Positions 10,757-20,793 are shown, counted from the first letter of the stretch. The stretch is 64,000 bases of DNA from an uncultured Verrucomicrobiota bacterium (GCA_903898675.1 CAIUGM010000006.1:1-64000); one strand, 5' to 3'. Numbers and translations: made by a program. The notes: generated from the letters alone by a model not told the origin.

Positions 10757-12177
10757 AATCACCCCGTCTTTTTCTTTTGCTTGGACTCACGCTCGCCCCC
10801 GCGCTCCTGCTCCGGGCCAACACGCTGGATCCGCTTGAACAGCTGCGTGCGGAATCCGCCCAGCGCGAAAGCATCGCCGCGGCCCGCGCGGAAAGCCTGG
10901 GCCTGGGCAAGCCCGGCCAGCTCGACCCGAAGCGGATCATCAACCAGTCGAACAGCTTCATGAAGGAGCGCGAACCGGAGATGTCCGCCGAGGAATACGC
11001 CCTGTACGAAAAGGTCGTCACAAGCTTGTCGGCCAACCCGGAGTTTGCGCTGAAGCTGCTCGAGGCGATGATGACGGAGAAGGAACAGCCGAGCCCGGCG
11101 TTCGAGTTCATCCTCGGCAACGTCTACTATTCGGCCGGCCAGCCGGACAAGGCGGAGGCCCGTTACCGCAGCGCGGTGAAGCGTTACCCGGCGTTCATCC
11201 GCGCGTGGACCAACCTCGGCGTGCTTTATTACACGTCGGACAAGTACACCGACGCGATCCCCTGTTTCTCGCAGGCCGTGACGCTCGGCGACCACGATCC
11301 CGCCACGTTTGGCCTGCTCGGCTACTGCCTCGAGCGCTCCGGCAACGCGGTCGGCGCGGAGATGTCCTACATGCAGGCACTCGCCGGCAACCCGGAGAAC
11401 ACCGACTGGATGGAGGGACTGCTGCGGGTTTATGTGCAGAGCAAGCAGTACGGCCGCGCCGAGTCGCTGGTCCGCACGCTGATCAAGCTGCGCCCGGCCA
11501 AGGCCGAGTTCTGGCTCGCGCACGCCAACATCCTGCTCGCGCAGAACCGCAAGCTGGAGGCCATCGTGCTGCTCGAGGCGTCGGCGGGCGCGGGCATCGC
11601 CGGCCCGACCGAGCTGAACCTGCTGGGGGATCTCTACGCTGAGCAGGGGTTCAACCCGGAGGCCGCGGCCATCTACCAGCAGATCATGGCGGCCACGCCG
11701 GACCTCGGGGAGCGCAAGCTGCTGCATTTCGCGCAGGTGCTCATCGCCGCCGGCAAATTGCCTCAGGCCGAGGACGTGCTGGGCCGGTTGCCGGCCGCGC
11801 TGACGCCGGCGGGCCGCCTGAGTTATCTGCAGACCAGGTCCGATCTCCTGGCCGCGCGCAAGCAGTGGCCGGAAGCGCGCAAGCTGCTCCAGGAATTGCT
11901 CCAGGCGCAGCCGCTCAACGGCCGGGCGCTGCTCAGCCTCGGCCACGCCTACGCGGCCGAGGACGATCTCATCCATGCCGCCTTCGCGTTCGACGCCGCC
12001 TACCAGGTGGCCGATTCCACCTACCGGGCCAGCCTCGAGCTCGCCAACCTCGAGCTGAAGAGCCGCCATTACGAGAAGTGCGTGGAGTACCTGCAGAAAG
12101 CCCTGAGCCTCGAAAAATCCGACGCCGTCGAGGATTACCTCACCCGCGTCAAAACCCTGGTCGCCAAGAGCGGCTGA
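10753..12177 (+). CDS. TPR-repeat protein of TonB2-like operon
   Basis: Multiple tetratricopeptide repeats, signal peptide, ATGA overlap with tonB-like gene. Confidence 0.82.
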   Translation: MKSPRLFLLLGLTLAPALLLRANTLDPLEQLRAESAQRESIAAARAESLGLGKPGQLDPKRIINQSNSFMKEREPEMSAEEYALYEKVVTSLSANPEFALKLLEAMMTEKEQPSPAFEFILGNVYYSAGQPDKAEARYRSAVKRYPAFIRAWTNLGVLYYTSDKYTDAIPCFSQAVTLGDHDPATFGLLGYCLERSGNAVGAEMSYMQALAGNPENTDWMEGLLRVYVQSKQYGRAESLVRTLIKLRPAKAEFWLAHANILLAQNRKLEAIVLLEASAGAGIAGPTELNLLGDLYAEQGFNPEAAAIYQQIMAATPDLGERKLLHFAQVLIAAGKLPQAEDVLGRLPAALTPAGRLSYLQTRSDLLAARKQWPEARKLLQELLQAQPLNGRALLSLGHAYAAEDDLIHAAFAFDAAYQVADSTYRASLELANLELKSRHYEKCVEYLQKALSLEKSDAVEDYLTRVKTLVAKSG

Positions 12178-12185
12178 ATCCTGCC

Positions 12186-13436
12186 ATGAAATTCTTTACC
12201 CCTTCCGGTCGGCCCACCGCCTTTTTGTTCGCCCGGCTCCTGCTGCCGGTCTGCCTTGCCGCCGCGCTGGCGCCCGCCCGCGCCGATGAGACCGAGGCCA
12301 CCGCGCCCGAGCCCAAGACGCACACGCTGTTCATGGGCGCGAATTTTTCCGTGGAGCAGAACAAGGAGCTCTACCCGGTCCAGAATGTCGTGGGCAGCGC
12401 GTTCGTGATCAAAGTCAAGGGCAAGGAGGTCAAGGTGCCGATGAACTTCGGCGTCTCCAAGTTCAAGATCGACCCCGCGCTCAAGCTCACGGAAACCTCC
12501 GCCACCGTCACCAATTTAAAGGGCGAGCGCGCCTACACGCTCGGCAACGATCCCACGGTCAGGTTCCAGCGCGGCCTCGCGGACTCGCAGCTGCAATATT
12601 CCGACAGCGTCGCCCAGCAGCACCAGGCCAATGCCGGGCTTCATTTCGGCGACGCGGCGACGGCCGTGAGCAACGCGGCGGCGAAGGCGGATTCCCACGC
12701 CCCGACGACCACGTCGCTCGCCACCGCCGTCAACCAGCAGAACGCGCAGGCCAATCTCCAGAGCATCAGCAACGGGGCCGGGTCGCGTTTTCAGGAGAAG
12801 GGCTCACCGCTGGACGGCGAGGGGATGTTCGATGCGATCGATGTCTCGTTTGAGGTGGCGTCGAAAAAACCGCTGAACCAGCCGTACCTCGTGATCATGG
12901 CGCGTTACCACGCCCCCGAGGACAAGCCCGGCCAGGTCAGCAACTGGGTCTACGCGCGGGAACTGCCCGCCATCGGCCGCGAGCCCGTGAAGGTCCAGTT
13001 CCTGCAGGGCGGGTTTCCGCAGGGCTACACCATGCAGGATTTCCAGGTCCACCTCTACAACCAGGGCGAGGAGATCGCGACGACGGTCGCGCCGCAGCGC
13101 GTGGCGCTGACGCGCAACGAGGCCTACCTGTACATGGTGAGCGACTACGTTGGCTCGCACAAGGGCGCCACGCTGCCCGCGGCGCCGATGATGGGCGCGC
13201 TGCCGGCCGACCTGCAGGCGCGGCTCGCGCAGGGTGAGTTCAAGCAGACCTTCTACGTCCGGGTCGGCAAGGACGGCAAGGCCGGCGCGGCATTTCTCGA
13301 TGCAGCCGGCGCGCAGGCCGTCGACGACGCCTACCTGCAGGCTGTGCTCCGCAATATCCGTTTCAAGCCGGCGCTCGACAAGGGCAAGCCGGTCGAGGGC
13401 GTCGCCGCCTTCAAGCTCAGTGAGCTGCTGATGTAG
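12186..13436 (+). CDS. Uncharacterised secreted protein, family A copy 1, TonB-CTD-like C-terminus
   Basis: Signal peptide (…APARADE); paralogous along its length to the next CDS; C-terminus VRVGKDGKAGAAFLDAAGAQAVDDAYLQAVLRNIRFKPALDKGKPVEGVAAFKLSEL. Confidence 0.75.
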   Translation: MKFFTPSGRPTAFLFARLLLPVCLAAALAPARADETEATAPEPKTHTLFMGANFSVEQNKELYPVQNVVGSAFVIKVKGKEVKVPMNFGVSKFKIDPALKLTETSATVTNLKGERAYTLGNDPTVRFQRGLADSQLQYSDSVAQQHQANAGLHFGDAATAVSNAAAKADSHAPTTTSLATAVNQQNAQANLQSISNGAGSRFQEKGSPLDGEGMFDAIDVSFEVASKKPLNQPYLVIMARYHAPEDKPGQVSNWVYARELPAIGREPVKVQFLQGGFPQGYTMQDFQVHLYNQGEEIATTVAPQRVALTRNEAYLYMVSDYVGSHKGATLPAAPMMGALPADLQARLAQGEFKQTFYVRVGKDGKAGAAFLDAAGAQAVDDAYLQAVLRNIRFKPALDKGKPVEGVAAFKLSELLM

Positions 13437-13501
13437 TGCGCGGCGGTTCGCCGCCTTGGTTTCCGTGTGTCAGGAAAGTTTCGCCCCAGCCGGTCATCCC
13501 C

Positions 13502-14746
13502 ATGAAAACATACCCCCAGGTTTCATTCCGCCCGAAGGTGTCGCGCGTGTTTGTTCTGCTTCCGGTCCTCCTCCTTGCCGTCACCGCGTTGCGGGCGGTG
13601 CCCGATACCCCGCCGGCCGCCCCGGTCCAGCCGTTCACGCTGTTCCTCGGGGCGGATTTCGCCATCGAACAGGATAACGTCCTGTACCGTGTGCAGGATG
13701 TCGTGGGCGGTTCCTTTGTCATCAAGGTCAAGGGCCAGGACGTCCTCGTGCCGATGGACCGCGGGCTGCAGAAGTTCAAGGTCACGCCGGTGCTCAAGCT
13801 GACGGAGTCATCCGCCGTCGTGGCCAAGTTTACCGGCGAGCGGGCCTACACCCTCGCCAACGATCCCGCGGTGCAGGCGCAGCGGGCGATGGCGCAGTCG
13901 CAGATGCAGTACTCCGACAGCCTGGCCCAGCAGCACCAGGTCACCGCGGCGTTCCAGTCCCTCACGGCCCAGGGCGCGATCATCGCGGCCACGCCCAAGG
14001 ATACGCACAGCACGGACCAGACGCGGGCGCTGGTCACGTCGATCAACCAGTCGAACGCGCAACTGGCCTTGCAGGGCATCGCGAACGGCCCGGGCTCGAA
14101 TTACAATACGAGCAGCTCCGATTCTACCGAGGGAGCCTTCGACGCGATGAACGTGGCGTTTGAGCTGACCGCGGACAAGGCGCTGAACGAACCGTTTGTG
14201 GTGATCATCGCCCAGTACCGTCCGCCGGGCGGCAAGCCGGACCAGGTGGGCAACTGGATCTACGCGCGCGCGCTGGAGCCGATCGGCCACAAGGCGCGGA
14301 AGGTCAGTGTCGAGCAGGGCGGGTTTCCCCCGGGCTTCGAACTCGTCGACCTGCAGGTGCACCTCTACAACCGCGGCGTGGAGGTCGCGACGAACATCGC
14401 GCCAAAGCGCGTGGCCCTGACCCGCGAGGAGGCGCAGCAGCATGTCGTGGACGAGTATGTCGCCAGCCACCCCGGCGTCACGCTGCCGGCGGCGCCCGCC
14501 ATGGGCAAGCTGCCCGCCGATGTCCGGACGCGGCTGGCCAGCGGCCAGTTGCAACAGACATATTTCATCAAGGTCGGGCGTGACGGCAAGGTGGCCGCGG
14601 CCTTCGCCGACGAGGCCTGCACGCAAAAGGTCGACGATCCGTATCTCCAGTCGCTGGTGCAGAACATCCGGTTCAAGCCCGCCCTCGACAACGGCAATCC
14701 CGTCGAGGCCGTCGCCCCGCTGAAAATCAGCCAGCTGTTGATCTGA
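13502..14746 (+). CDS. Uncharacterised secreted protein, family A copy 2
   Basis: Shared blocks with copy 1: IKVKG.(E/D)V.VPM, QYSDS(V/L)AQQHQ, GGFP.G(Y/F)...VHLYN.G.E.AT..AP.RVALTR.EA. Confidence 0.75.
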   Translation: MKTYPQVSFRPKVSRVFVLLPVLLLAVTALRAVPDTPPAAPVQPFTLFLGADFAIEQDNVLYRVQDVVGGSFVIKVKGQDVLVPMDRGLQKFKVTPVLKLTESSAVVAKFTGERAYTLANDPAVQAQRAMAQSQMQYSDSLAQQHQVTAAFQSLTAQGAIIAATPKDTHSTDQTRALVTSINQSNAQLALQGIANGPGSNYNTSSSDSTEGAFDAMNVAFELTADKALNEPFVVIIAQYRPPGGKPDQVGNWIYARALEPIGHKARKVSVEQGGFPPGFELVDLQVHLYNRGVEVATNIAPKRVALTREEAQQHVVDEYVASHPGVTLPAAPAMGKLPADVRTRLASGQLQQTYFIKVGRDGKVAAAFADEACTQKVDDPYLQSLVQNIRFKPALDNGNPVEAVAPLKISQLLI

Positions 14747-14881
14747 CGGAGGCACGCCGCCTCCCCGGAACCTCGGTTCCTTTACCCCGCATCACCCCTT
14801 ATCCCATCGAGCCGTGGCCGGAGCGCAGCCGCTCCGTTCCTCTCCGCGGCTCGCCGCCGGCGATCGTCCGGCTCTCCGCCC

Positions 14882-15901
14882 ATGACAACCACCTTTAACT
14901 CACTGCGGGACCCCCGGTCCCGTTCCCGGCGCCTGCCTGCGCTCGCTGCCGTTGCGCTGCTGCTGGTGTTTCAACCCTGCGCCCGCGCCGACGCCACCAA
15001 TGAAATTGTCGCGGTCAGCTCGCGGGTCAGCGAGGACTACGCACGCACCAAGCTCCCGGACGGGAAGTTCGCGCCCGAGACGTTTGCGTTCGGCGAGGGC
15101 GGCAAGTGGGACGGCGGCATGCACGACCTCACGATCGACAAGCTCAAGTTTCTCGACGTCGCGAAGGTGGTCGCCGGGCCGCTGGCGACGCAGGGCTACC
15201 TGCCCACCAAGGTGCCGAACGCGGCCAAGCTGCTGATCATGGTCTACTGGGGTACGACGGCCGGCACGAGCGATACCGGCGACTTGAACACGACGCAGGG
15301 CCTGGGCGTGGGCAACCAGCACCTGAACCAGGCCCGGCAGCACATGGCCAACACGAAGACCACGGCGGATGCCGCGATGCGGACCGCGGGCCGCGGGGCC
15401 GCGCCGGCAGTTGACATAAACGACAAGCTGATGGCGCTGGTGGAGGAGCAGAACGCCCTCGCGGAGGTCGATGCCTCCATGACCGTGACGCAGGCCGAGA
15501 ACGAGCAGCGCGACAAGCTCGACCTGCTTAATGCGCGCATGCTGGGCTACAATTCCACCGGCATGATCGGGACGGACTTCGGCCGGAACAACGACTTCAG
15601 CGCGCTCGGGCAGCGGCGCCGCGACCTGATCGAGGAGGTGCAGGACAACCGCTACTTCGTGGTGCTGATGGCGTACGACTTCCAATTGCTCTGGAAAGAG
15701 CGGAAGCACAAGCTGCTCTGGGAATCCCGTTTCAGCGTGCGGGAGCACGGCAACGACTTTGCCGAGATCCTGCCCGGGATGACGAAGTATGCCTCGCAGT
15801 TCTTCGGCCAGGACAGCCACGGGTTGCTGCGCAAGCCGCTGCCCGAGGGGCACGTCACGCTGGAGGAGCTGCAGATCCTCGAAGTGGTGCCCGACAAGTG
15901 A
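14882..15901 (+). CDS. Uncharacterised secreted protein, family B copy 1
   Basis: Signal peptide (…CARADA); paralogous to next CDS (FGEGG.W/HF..GMHDLTIDKLKFLDVAKVV.GPL). Confidence 0.75.
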   Translation: MTTTFNSLRDPRSRSRRLPALAAVALLLVFQPCARADATNEIVAVSSRVSEDYARTKLPDGKFAPETFAFGEGGKWDGGMHDLTIDKLKFLDVAKVVAGPLATQGYLPTKVPNAAKLLIMVYWGTTAGTSDTGDLNTTQGLGVGNQHLNQARQHMANTKTTADAAMRTAGRGAAPAVDINDKLMALVEEQNALAEVDASMTVTQAENEQRDKLDLLNARMLGYNSTGMIGTDFGRNNDFSALGQRRRDLIEEVQDNRYFVVLMAYDFQLLWKERKHKLLWESRFSVREHGNDFAEILPGMTKYASQFFGQDSHGLLRKPLPEGHVTLEELQILEVVPDK

Positions 15902-15941
15902 GGCGGAGTGCGCCGCGCAAATTCTGAAAACCAAACCGACG

Positions 15942-17051
15942 ATGAACGCAAAAATACCAACGCAAGTCATGTTGTCCGCGCGGATCCGCGCGTTGCCCGC
16001 CGCCCTCTGCTGGCTGGCGGGATTGGGGTGGTGGGCCGGCGCTCCCGTGGCCGTACGGGCAGACGAGCCGGGCGAGGTGGTGGCCGTGTCGGCGAAGACC
16101 ACTCCCACGTACAAGCGGGCCAAGCTGCCCGACGGCTCCTTCCGGCCGGAGGCCTACACGTTTGGCGAGGGCGGCCATTTCAGCGGGCCCATGCGCGACC
16201 TCACGATCGACAAGCTCCAGTTCCTCGATGTCGCGAAGGTCATGGTCGGGCCGCTGGCCGAGCGCCAGTACCTGCCGTCCAAGGACCAGAAGGAGATCAA
16301 GCTGCTGGTCATGGTGTACTGGGGCACGACGGCCGGGGCCGGGGGCGCCGCGGGTACGATTGCAGCGCAGAATCTCGACGCCACGAGCCACGCCCACGAG
16401 GTGGCCCGGCAGGATTATGCGCAAATGGTGGCGGCGCGGGCCGCCCTGCCGATCATCGCGCCGAACGGACAGAAAGGGTCGTCCAGTGGGGTGGCCAGTG
16501 GCCGGCAGGCGTTGAATCCGACCAATAGCGCGAACTGGGGCATGGTGGATGCCCCGCTGGAACTCCTGGCCAAGGATCCCGAATTGCTGGGGGCCAAGTT
16601 GGAGGTGATCCGGGCGCAGGCCGCGCTGGATTCAGCCCTGACGGTATCGACGGCGGAGAACCGCGAGCGGGACCGCGAAACCCTGGAGAAGGCCCGGCTG
16701 CTCGGGTACGACGCGGCGTTGAGCCAGACCGACAACCTGGAATTCACCGCGCGGGGTATCCGCCGCCGCGACCTGCTCGATGAGCTCGAGGACGGCCGCT
16801 ACTATGTGGTGCTGATGGCCTACGATTTTCAGACCCTCATGAAGGAGAAAAAGCACCAGCTGCTCTGGGAGACGCGCTTTAGCGTCCGCGAACGCGGCGT
16901 CGATTTCAGCAAGGAGCTGGCGGCGATGACGGAGAAGGCCTCGCGGTACTTCGGCGAAGACAGTCACGGCCTGGTCCGGAAAAAGCTGCCGGAAGGGAAT
17001 GTCGTCCTCGGTCCGCTGGAGATTGGCGCGGTGGTGCCGGAAAAGAAATAG
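15942..17051 (+). CDS. Uncharacterised secreted protein, family B copy 2
   Basis: Shares YFGEDSHGL, YYVVLMAYDFQ and LLWE(S/T)RFSVRE blocks with copy 1. Confidence 0.75.
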   Translation: MNAKIPTQVMLSARIRALPAALCWLAGLGWWAGAPVAVRADEPGEVVAVSAKTTPTYKRAKLPDGSFRPEAYTFGEGGHFSGPMRDLTIDKLQFLDVAKVMVGPLAERQYLPSKDQKEIKLLVMVYWGTTAGAGGAAGTIAAQNLDATSHAHEVARQDYAQMVAARAALPIIAPNGQKGSSSGVASGRQALNPTNSANWGMVDAPLELLAKDPELLGAKLEVIRAQAALDSALTVSTAENRERDRETLEKARLLGYDAALSQTDNLEFTARGIRRRDLLDELEDGRYYVVLMAYDFQTLMKEKKHQLLWETRFSVRERGVDFSKELAAMTEKASRYFGEDSHGLVRKKLPEGNVVLGPLEIGAVVPEKK

Positions 17052-17123
17052 GGCCGCGTCCCGACTGCAATCACGACGGAACGGAATTTTTACCGCAGAG
17101 ATCGGAATCAGATCGGACTTTTA

Positions 17124-17242
17124 GCCCACGGAACACACGGAATACACAGAAGGACGGACAGCTGATTCTTGATCTGTTATTGGGACGAAATCCCTCAGCT
17201 TGGTTGGGTTCGTTCCGTGTTTTCTGTGTATTCCGTGGGCAA
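17124..17242. repeat. Imperfect inverted repeat 'gcccacggaacacacggaatacacagaa ... ttctgtgtattccgtgggc'
   Basis: Arms read directly; same family as 917-946 and 30776-30844. Confidence 0.8.
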
Positions 17243-17264
17243 CCCTCTCCGGAGGATCCGGCGG

Positions 17265-17579
17265 TCAGGGCGGCAGATCTGCGAGGAGGCTGCGGAGCTC
17301 CTGGGCCGGGTCGTCGTGGTCCTGGTCGACGGCCAGTTGGAGCGCCTGCTCGAGCCACGGGCGGGCTTCGGGGATCCGCTTGAGTCCGACGAGGCTTTTG
17401 CCGAGGAGGATGCGCGGAATCATCCAGTCGGTTTTTTTCCGGGCGCAGAACTCGAGGTGCTCGAGCGCGTCGGCCGGCCGCAGCTCCGCCAGCAGGGCCT
17501 GCGCGAGGCTGAAGCGGAACAGCTCGTTGTCCGGCTGGCGCGCGACAAGGGTGGCGAAGTGCTCGGAGCGGGATGGCAT
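17265..17579 (-). CDS. Small TPR-like protein
   Basis: ATG at 17579 (MPSRSEHFATLVARQPDNELFRFSLAQALL...); TPR-like A/L spacing. Confidence 0.65.
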   Translation of the reverse strand: MPSRSEHFATLVARQPDNELFRFSLAQALLAELRPADALEHLEFCARKKTDWMIPRILLGKSLVGLKRIPEARPWLEQALQLAVDQDHDDPAQELRSLLADLPP

Positions 17580-17588
17580 GGGGGAGGG

Positions 17589-17691
17589 AAGTTGAGAGTT
17601 GAGGGCTGGGAGTTGAGAGCACAGCCGGAAGAAATCCCCCGAAGCTGATCCGAGCATTGGGGCCTTTCTCTCAACCCTCAGCTCTCAACTT
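17589..17691. repeat. Inverted repeat 'aagttgagag...ctctcaactt'
   Basis: Left aagttgagagttgagggctgggagttgagag, right ctctcaaccctcagctctcaactt. Confidence 0.7.
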
Positions 17692-17705
17692 AGCTTCTTC
17701 GACCG

Positions 17706-18419
17706 TCAGTCGAAGAACAGCACCACCGCCGTGGAATTATCCAGGCCACCGCGTTCGTTGGCGCGGTTGATCAGCGTGCGGGCGGCGTCCTCGGGCGCGG
17801 CGGCCTGCTGCATGATTTCCTCGATCTCGGCCATGGCGACGTACCGTGTGATGCCGTCGCTGGCCAGCAGGTAGCGGTCGTGGGGCAGGACGGTGTGCTT
17901 GGCGCAGTGTCCGAGGATCGGCGGCGGTTGGCCGATGCAGCGGGTGAGCGCGTTGCGGTTCTCCATCAGCAGGCTGATCGACTCACCGCGCGCCTCGCGC
18001 TCCCGGAGCTCGGTCTCGATCGTGTGGTCGGTGGTGAGCTGCTCCAGCAGGTTGGCGCGCAGGCGCAGGGCGGCGGAATCTCCGACGTGGCCGATGTTCA
18101 GCTTGACCCCGGTCAGGTGCGCGAAGGTCAGGGTCGAGCCGATGCCGAACTGCGGGCTCAGCACGCGGCCGAGCAAAAAGACCTTGTCGTTGATCTGCTC
18201 GATGACCCGCTGCAGGTCGGCCGGTTCGCCGGCCGGGTGCTGCGCAAAAAACGCCTCCAGCACCGCGATTGCCATCTGGCTGGCCTGGCCGCCCGCGGGC
18301 AGGCCGCCGATCCCGTCCGCCACCGCGTAGAGGTGTAGCTCGTCGCTGCACAGAAAACTGTCTTCGTTTTCAGGGCGCACACGGCCGACATCGGATTGGG
18401 CGTTGGTCCGCAGGTTCAT
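17706..18419 (-). CDS. PP2C-family Ser/Thr phosphatase
   Basis: SDVGRVRPENEDSF, YAVADGIGGLPAG, GHVGDSAALRLR, LLASDGITRYV, RGGLDNSTAVVL. Confidence 0.9.
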   Translation of the reverse strand: MNLRTNAQSDVGRVRPENEDSFLCSDELHLYAVADGIGGLPAGGQASQMAIAVLEAFFAQHPAGEPADLQRVIEQINDKVFLLGRVLSPQFGIGSTLTFAHLTGVKLNIGHVGDSAALRLRANLLEQLTTDHTIETELREREARGESISLLMENRNALTRCIGQPPPILGHCAKHTVLPHDRYLLASDGITRYVAMAEIEEIMQQAAAPEDAARTLINRANERGGLDNSTAVVLFFD

Positions 18420-18450
18420 CAGGGGCTTGAATCTTACAAAGACCTTCCGC

Positions 18451-20535
18451 CTAAGGGAAAGGTCTAAAAGCGCGCTCCCGGTTTTCGCGGTCCAGCCGCT
18501 CGTAGGACTCGGTCGGCAGCGACCCGAGGAATTCGCGGCCGTAGGTCTTGGCGAGCACCCGGGAATCGAGGATCGTGACGACTCCCTGGTCGGTTTTGCT
18601 GCGGATCAGGCGCCCGATGCCCTGCCGAAACTTGATCAGCGCGTCGGGCAGGGTCAGCTCGTTGAAGGGATTCCCGCCCTGGTCGCGGATGTGCTCGCAC
18701 TGGGCCTCGGTGATCGGGTGGGTGGGCGGATCAAAGGGCAGCCGGGTGATGATGACCTGCGAGAGCGCGGCGCCGGGCACGTCGACGCCCGTCCAGAAGC
18801 TGTCGGTCCCGAACAGCACCGCGTTGCCCAGCGTCCGCATCTGGTGCGCGAGCTCGGTGCGCGAGAGGTCGGCGCCCTGCATGAGGAACGGCCGCTGCGC
18901 CTGCCGCCAGCCGGGTTCCAGCTCGAGGGCCACCGCGCGCATGTCGGTGTAGCTGGTGAAGAGCACGAGGGTGCCGCCGCGCACCTTTTCGGTGCAGAAG
19001 CGGATGTAGTCCGTGAGGGCATCCAGGGCGAGGCGTGCCTCCTTGGGCGAGGGCAGGGGTACGTCGGAGGCAACGTAGACGCGCATGTTGCGCTCGAAAT
19101 CGAACGGGGACTCCACCGCTACCGCCTCGGCGCCGTCCGCGCCAATGCGGGCCGCGAGCGGCTCGATGCTGCCGCCCATCGCCAGCGTGGCGCTGGTGCA
19201 GATGACGCTCGTGCGGCAGCCGAAAAGGTGCCGGCGCAACTCCGGCGCGACGTCGATGGGCGCGCTGCGCAGCGAGACGATCGTCTGCTTCCGCCCGCTC
19301 CGCTCGGCCCAGTAGACGTGGCCCTTGTCGCCGAGCGTCAGCCACTCGGTCAGCCCGGCCTGGAGGCCCTTGATGCGCTGCTGCTGCTCCAGGATCTCGT
19401 CGTGCTCGCGCCCGTCCTCCAGCTTGTCCGCCAGCCGGCCCATCAGCCGGTGCAGGGCGCCCAGCGGCCCGTCGAGCATCGGCTCGGCGACGCCGGGGTC
19501 GCGGATCCGCACGATGGCGCGCGGCGTCAGGATTTTGTTGGCGATGAAATCGAAGAACAACTTCGAGGCGTCGAGGGCGTCGAGCACCAGCTGCTGCGCC
19601 TGTGGCCCGCCGTGCTTGCGGAAGAGGCCGCGCTTGGTGCGCGGGTTGAACAGGTATTTCAGCGCCCGGTCGAGGCTGTAGCTGCTGAGCGAGAGGCCGA
19701 AGTTGTTCGTGGCCACCTCCGGCACCGTGTGCGCCTCGTCGAGCACGAGGAAGTCGTCGGGGAACAGCACGCCGCGCGTCTCGCTCCCGTCCGGGTGCGC
19801 GGGGGCCCCGCCGGAATTGATCAGGGCGAACAGCAGGGCGTGGTTGACGATGACAACCTGCGACGTGCGCAGGCGGACGCGGGCGCGCTGGTAGTGGCAC
19901 TTGTCGCTGTCGCAATGCTTGCGCGAGCACGACGAGGAGTCGGCGTTGACGGCGTCCCAGACCTCCGGGCGGGGCGGCGGCTTCAGGTCGTGCCGCAGGC
20001 TGCTGGGGGTGGTCTCGGCCCATTTGGCGATGCGCTGCAGCTCCTCGTAGTCGGCGTCGGCAAAGAGCGTCGTGCGGTCCGCGAGGGCGTGGCCGAGCCG
20101 GGTCGGGCAGAGGTAGTTGGACTTGCCGACCAACACGGTGGAGCGGAAGTCGGCGTAACGCGCGAGCCCGGGCGACGCCTTGAACACGCGCCGGCAGATC
20201 GGCAGGTCCTTTTGCTCGATCTGTTCCTGCAGGGAAATGGTATGGGTGGAGACGATGAGCTGCCGGCCCTGGTCCACGGCGTGGATGATGCCCGGGATCA
20301 GGTAGGCGAGGCTCTTGCCGACGCCCGTGCCCGCCTCGAAGAGCAGCGGGGTATCGTCCTTCATGGCCGTGGCGACCGCCGCCGCCATCTGGGCCTGTTC
20401 CGGCCGGTGCTCTAGGTTCAGCGCGGAACACAGCTGGCCGGTCTCGGCGAAGATCTCGCGCGCCAGCTCCCGCACGCGGGTGGGCTTGGGGCCGGTTTCC
20501 GCCGGCGGGCTGGCATCTTCGTTCAGGCCAATCAT
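18451..20535 (-). CDS. DinG-like ATP-dependent DNA helicase
   Basis: Walker A FEAGTGVGKSLAYLIP, DEAH box VLDEAHTVPEVA, Cys-rich region, C-terminal helicase motifs; ATG at 20535. Confidence 0.87.
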   Translation of the reverse strand: MIGLNEDASPPAETGPKPTRVRELAREIFAETGQLCSALNLEHRPEQAQMAAAVATAMKDDTPLLFEAGTGVGKSLAYLIPGIIHAVDQGRQLIVSTHTISLQEQIEQKDLPICRRVFKASPGLARYADFRSTVLVGKSNYLCPTRLGHALADRTTLFADADYEELQRIAKWAETTPSSLRHDLKPPPRPEVWDAVNADSSSCSRKHCDSDKCHYQRARVRLRTSQVVIVNHALLFALINSGGAPAHPDGSETRGVLFPDDFLVLDEAHTVPEVATNNFGLSLSSYSLDRALKYLFNPRTKRGLFRKHGGPQAQQLVLDALDASKLFFDFIANKILTPRAIVRIRDPGVAEPMLDGPLGALHRLMGRLADKLEDGREHDEILEQQQRIKGLQAGLTEWLTLGDKGHVYWAERSGRKQTIVSLRSAPIDVAPELRRHLFGCRTSVICTSATLAMGGSIEPLAARIGADGAEAVAVESPFDFERNMRVYVASDVPLPSPKEARLALDALTDYIRFCTEKVRGGTLVLFTSYTDMRAVALELEPGWRQAQRPFLMQGADLSRTELAHQMRTLGNAVLFGTDSFWTGVDVPGAALSQVIITRLPFDPPTHPITEAQCEHIRDQGGNPFNELTLPDALIKFRQGIGRLIRSKTDQGVVTILDSRVLAKTYGREFLGSLPTESYERLDRENRERAFRPFP

Positions 20536-20631
20536 GACCGCCCAATGAGCGGAGTTAACCCATGCGGCGCAAGGCAAGACCGGCGCGGACTTCCGGCGTA
20601 GCGGCGGCCTCCGTGCCCGCCGGTTACTCGG

Positions 20632-20700
20632 AGGGGCGCAGACTTGCTGCGCCCTCGCACGCGGTGTCGTCCACGCAGGGCGCAGCAAGTCTGCGCCCCT
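20632..20700. repeat. Perfect 24-bp inverted repeat
   Basis: aggggcgcagacttgctgcgccct (20632-20655) vs exact reverse complement at 20677-20700; 21-nt spacer. Confidence 0.9.
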
Positions 20701-20793
20701 GCGGCTAATCGGCAGGAGGAGGCCGGCCGCTACCAGCGGAGATTCCCGCAAATCCATTTGCACCCATATCCCGATGCGCGCACGTTGGCGGCA

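Noticed and set aside
10759-12069. 436-aa minus-strand ORF
   Set aside because: Antisense to the TPR gene; no domain signature.
18403-20415. 670-aa plus-strand ORF
   Set aside because: Antisense shadow of the DinG-like helicase; no recognisable motif.
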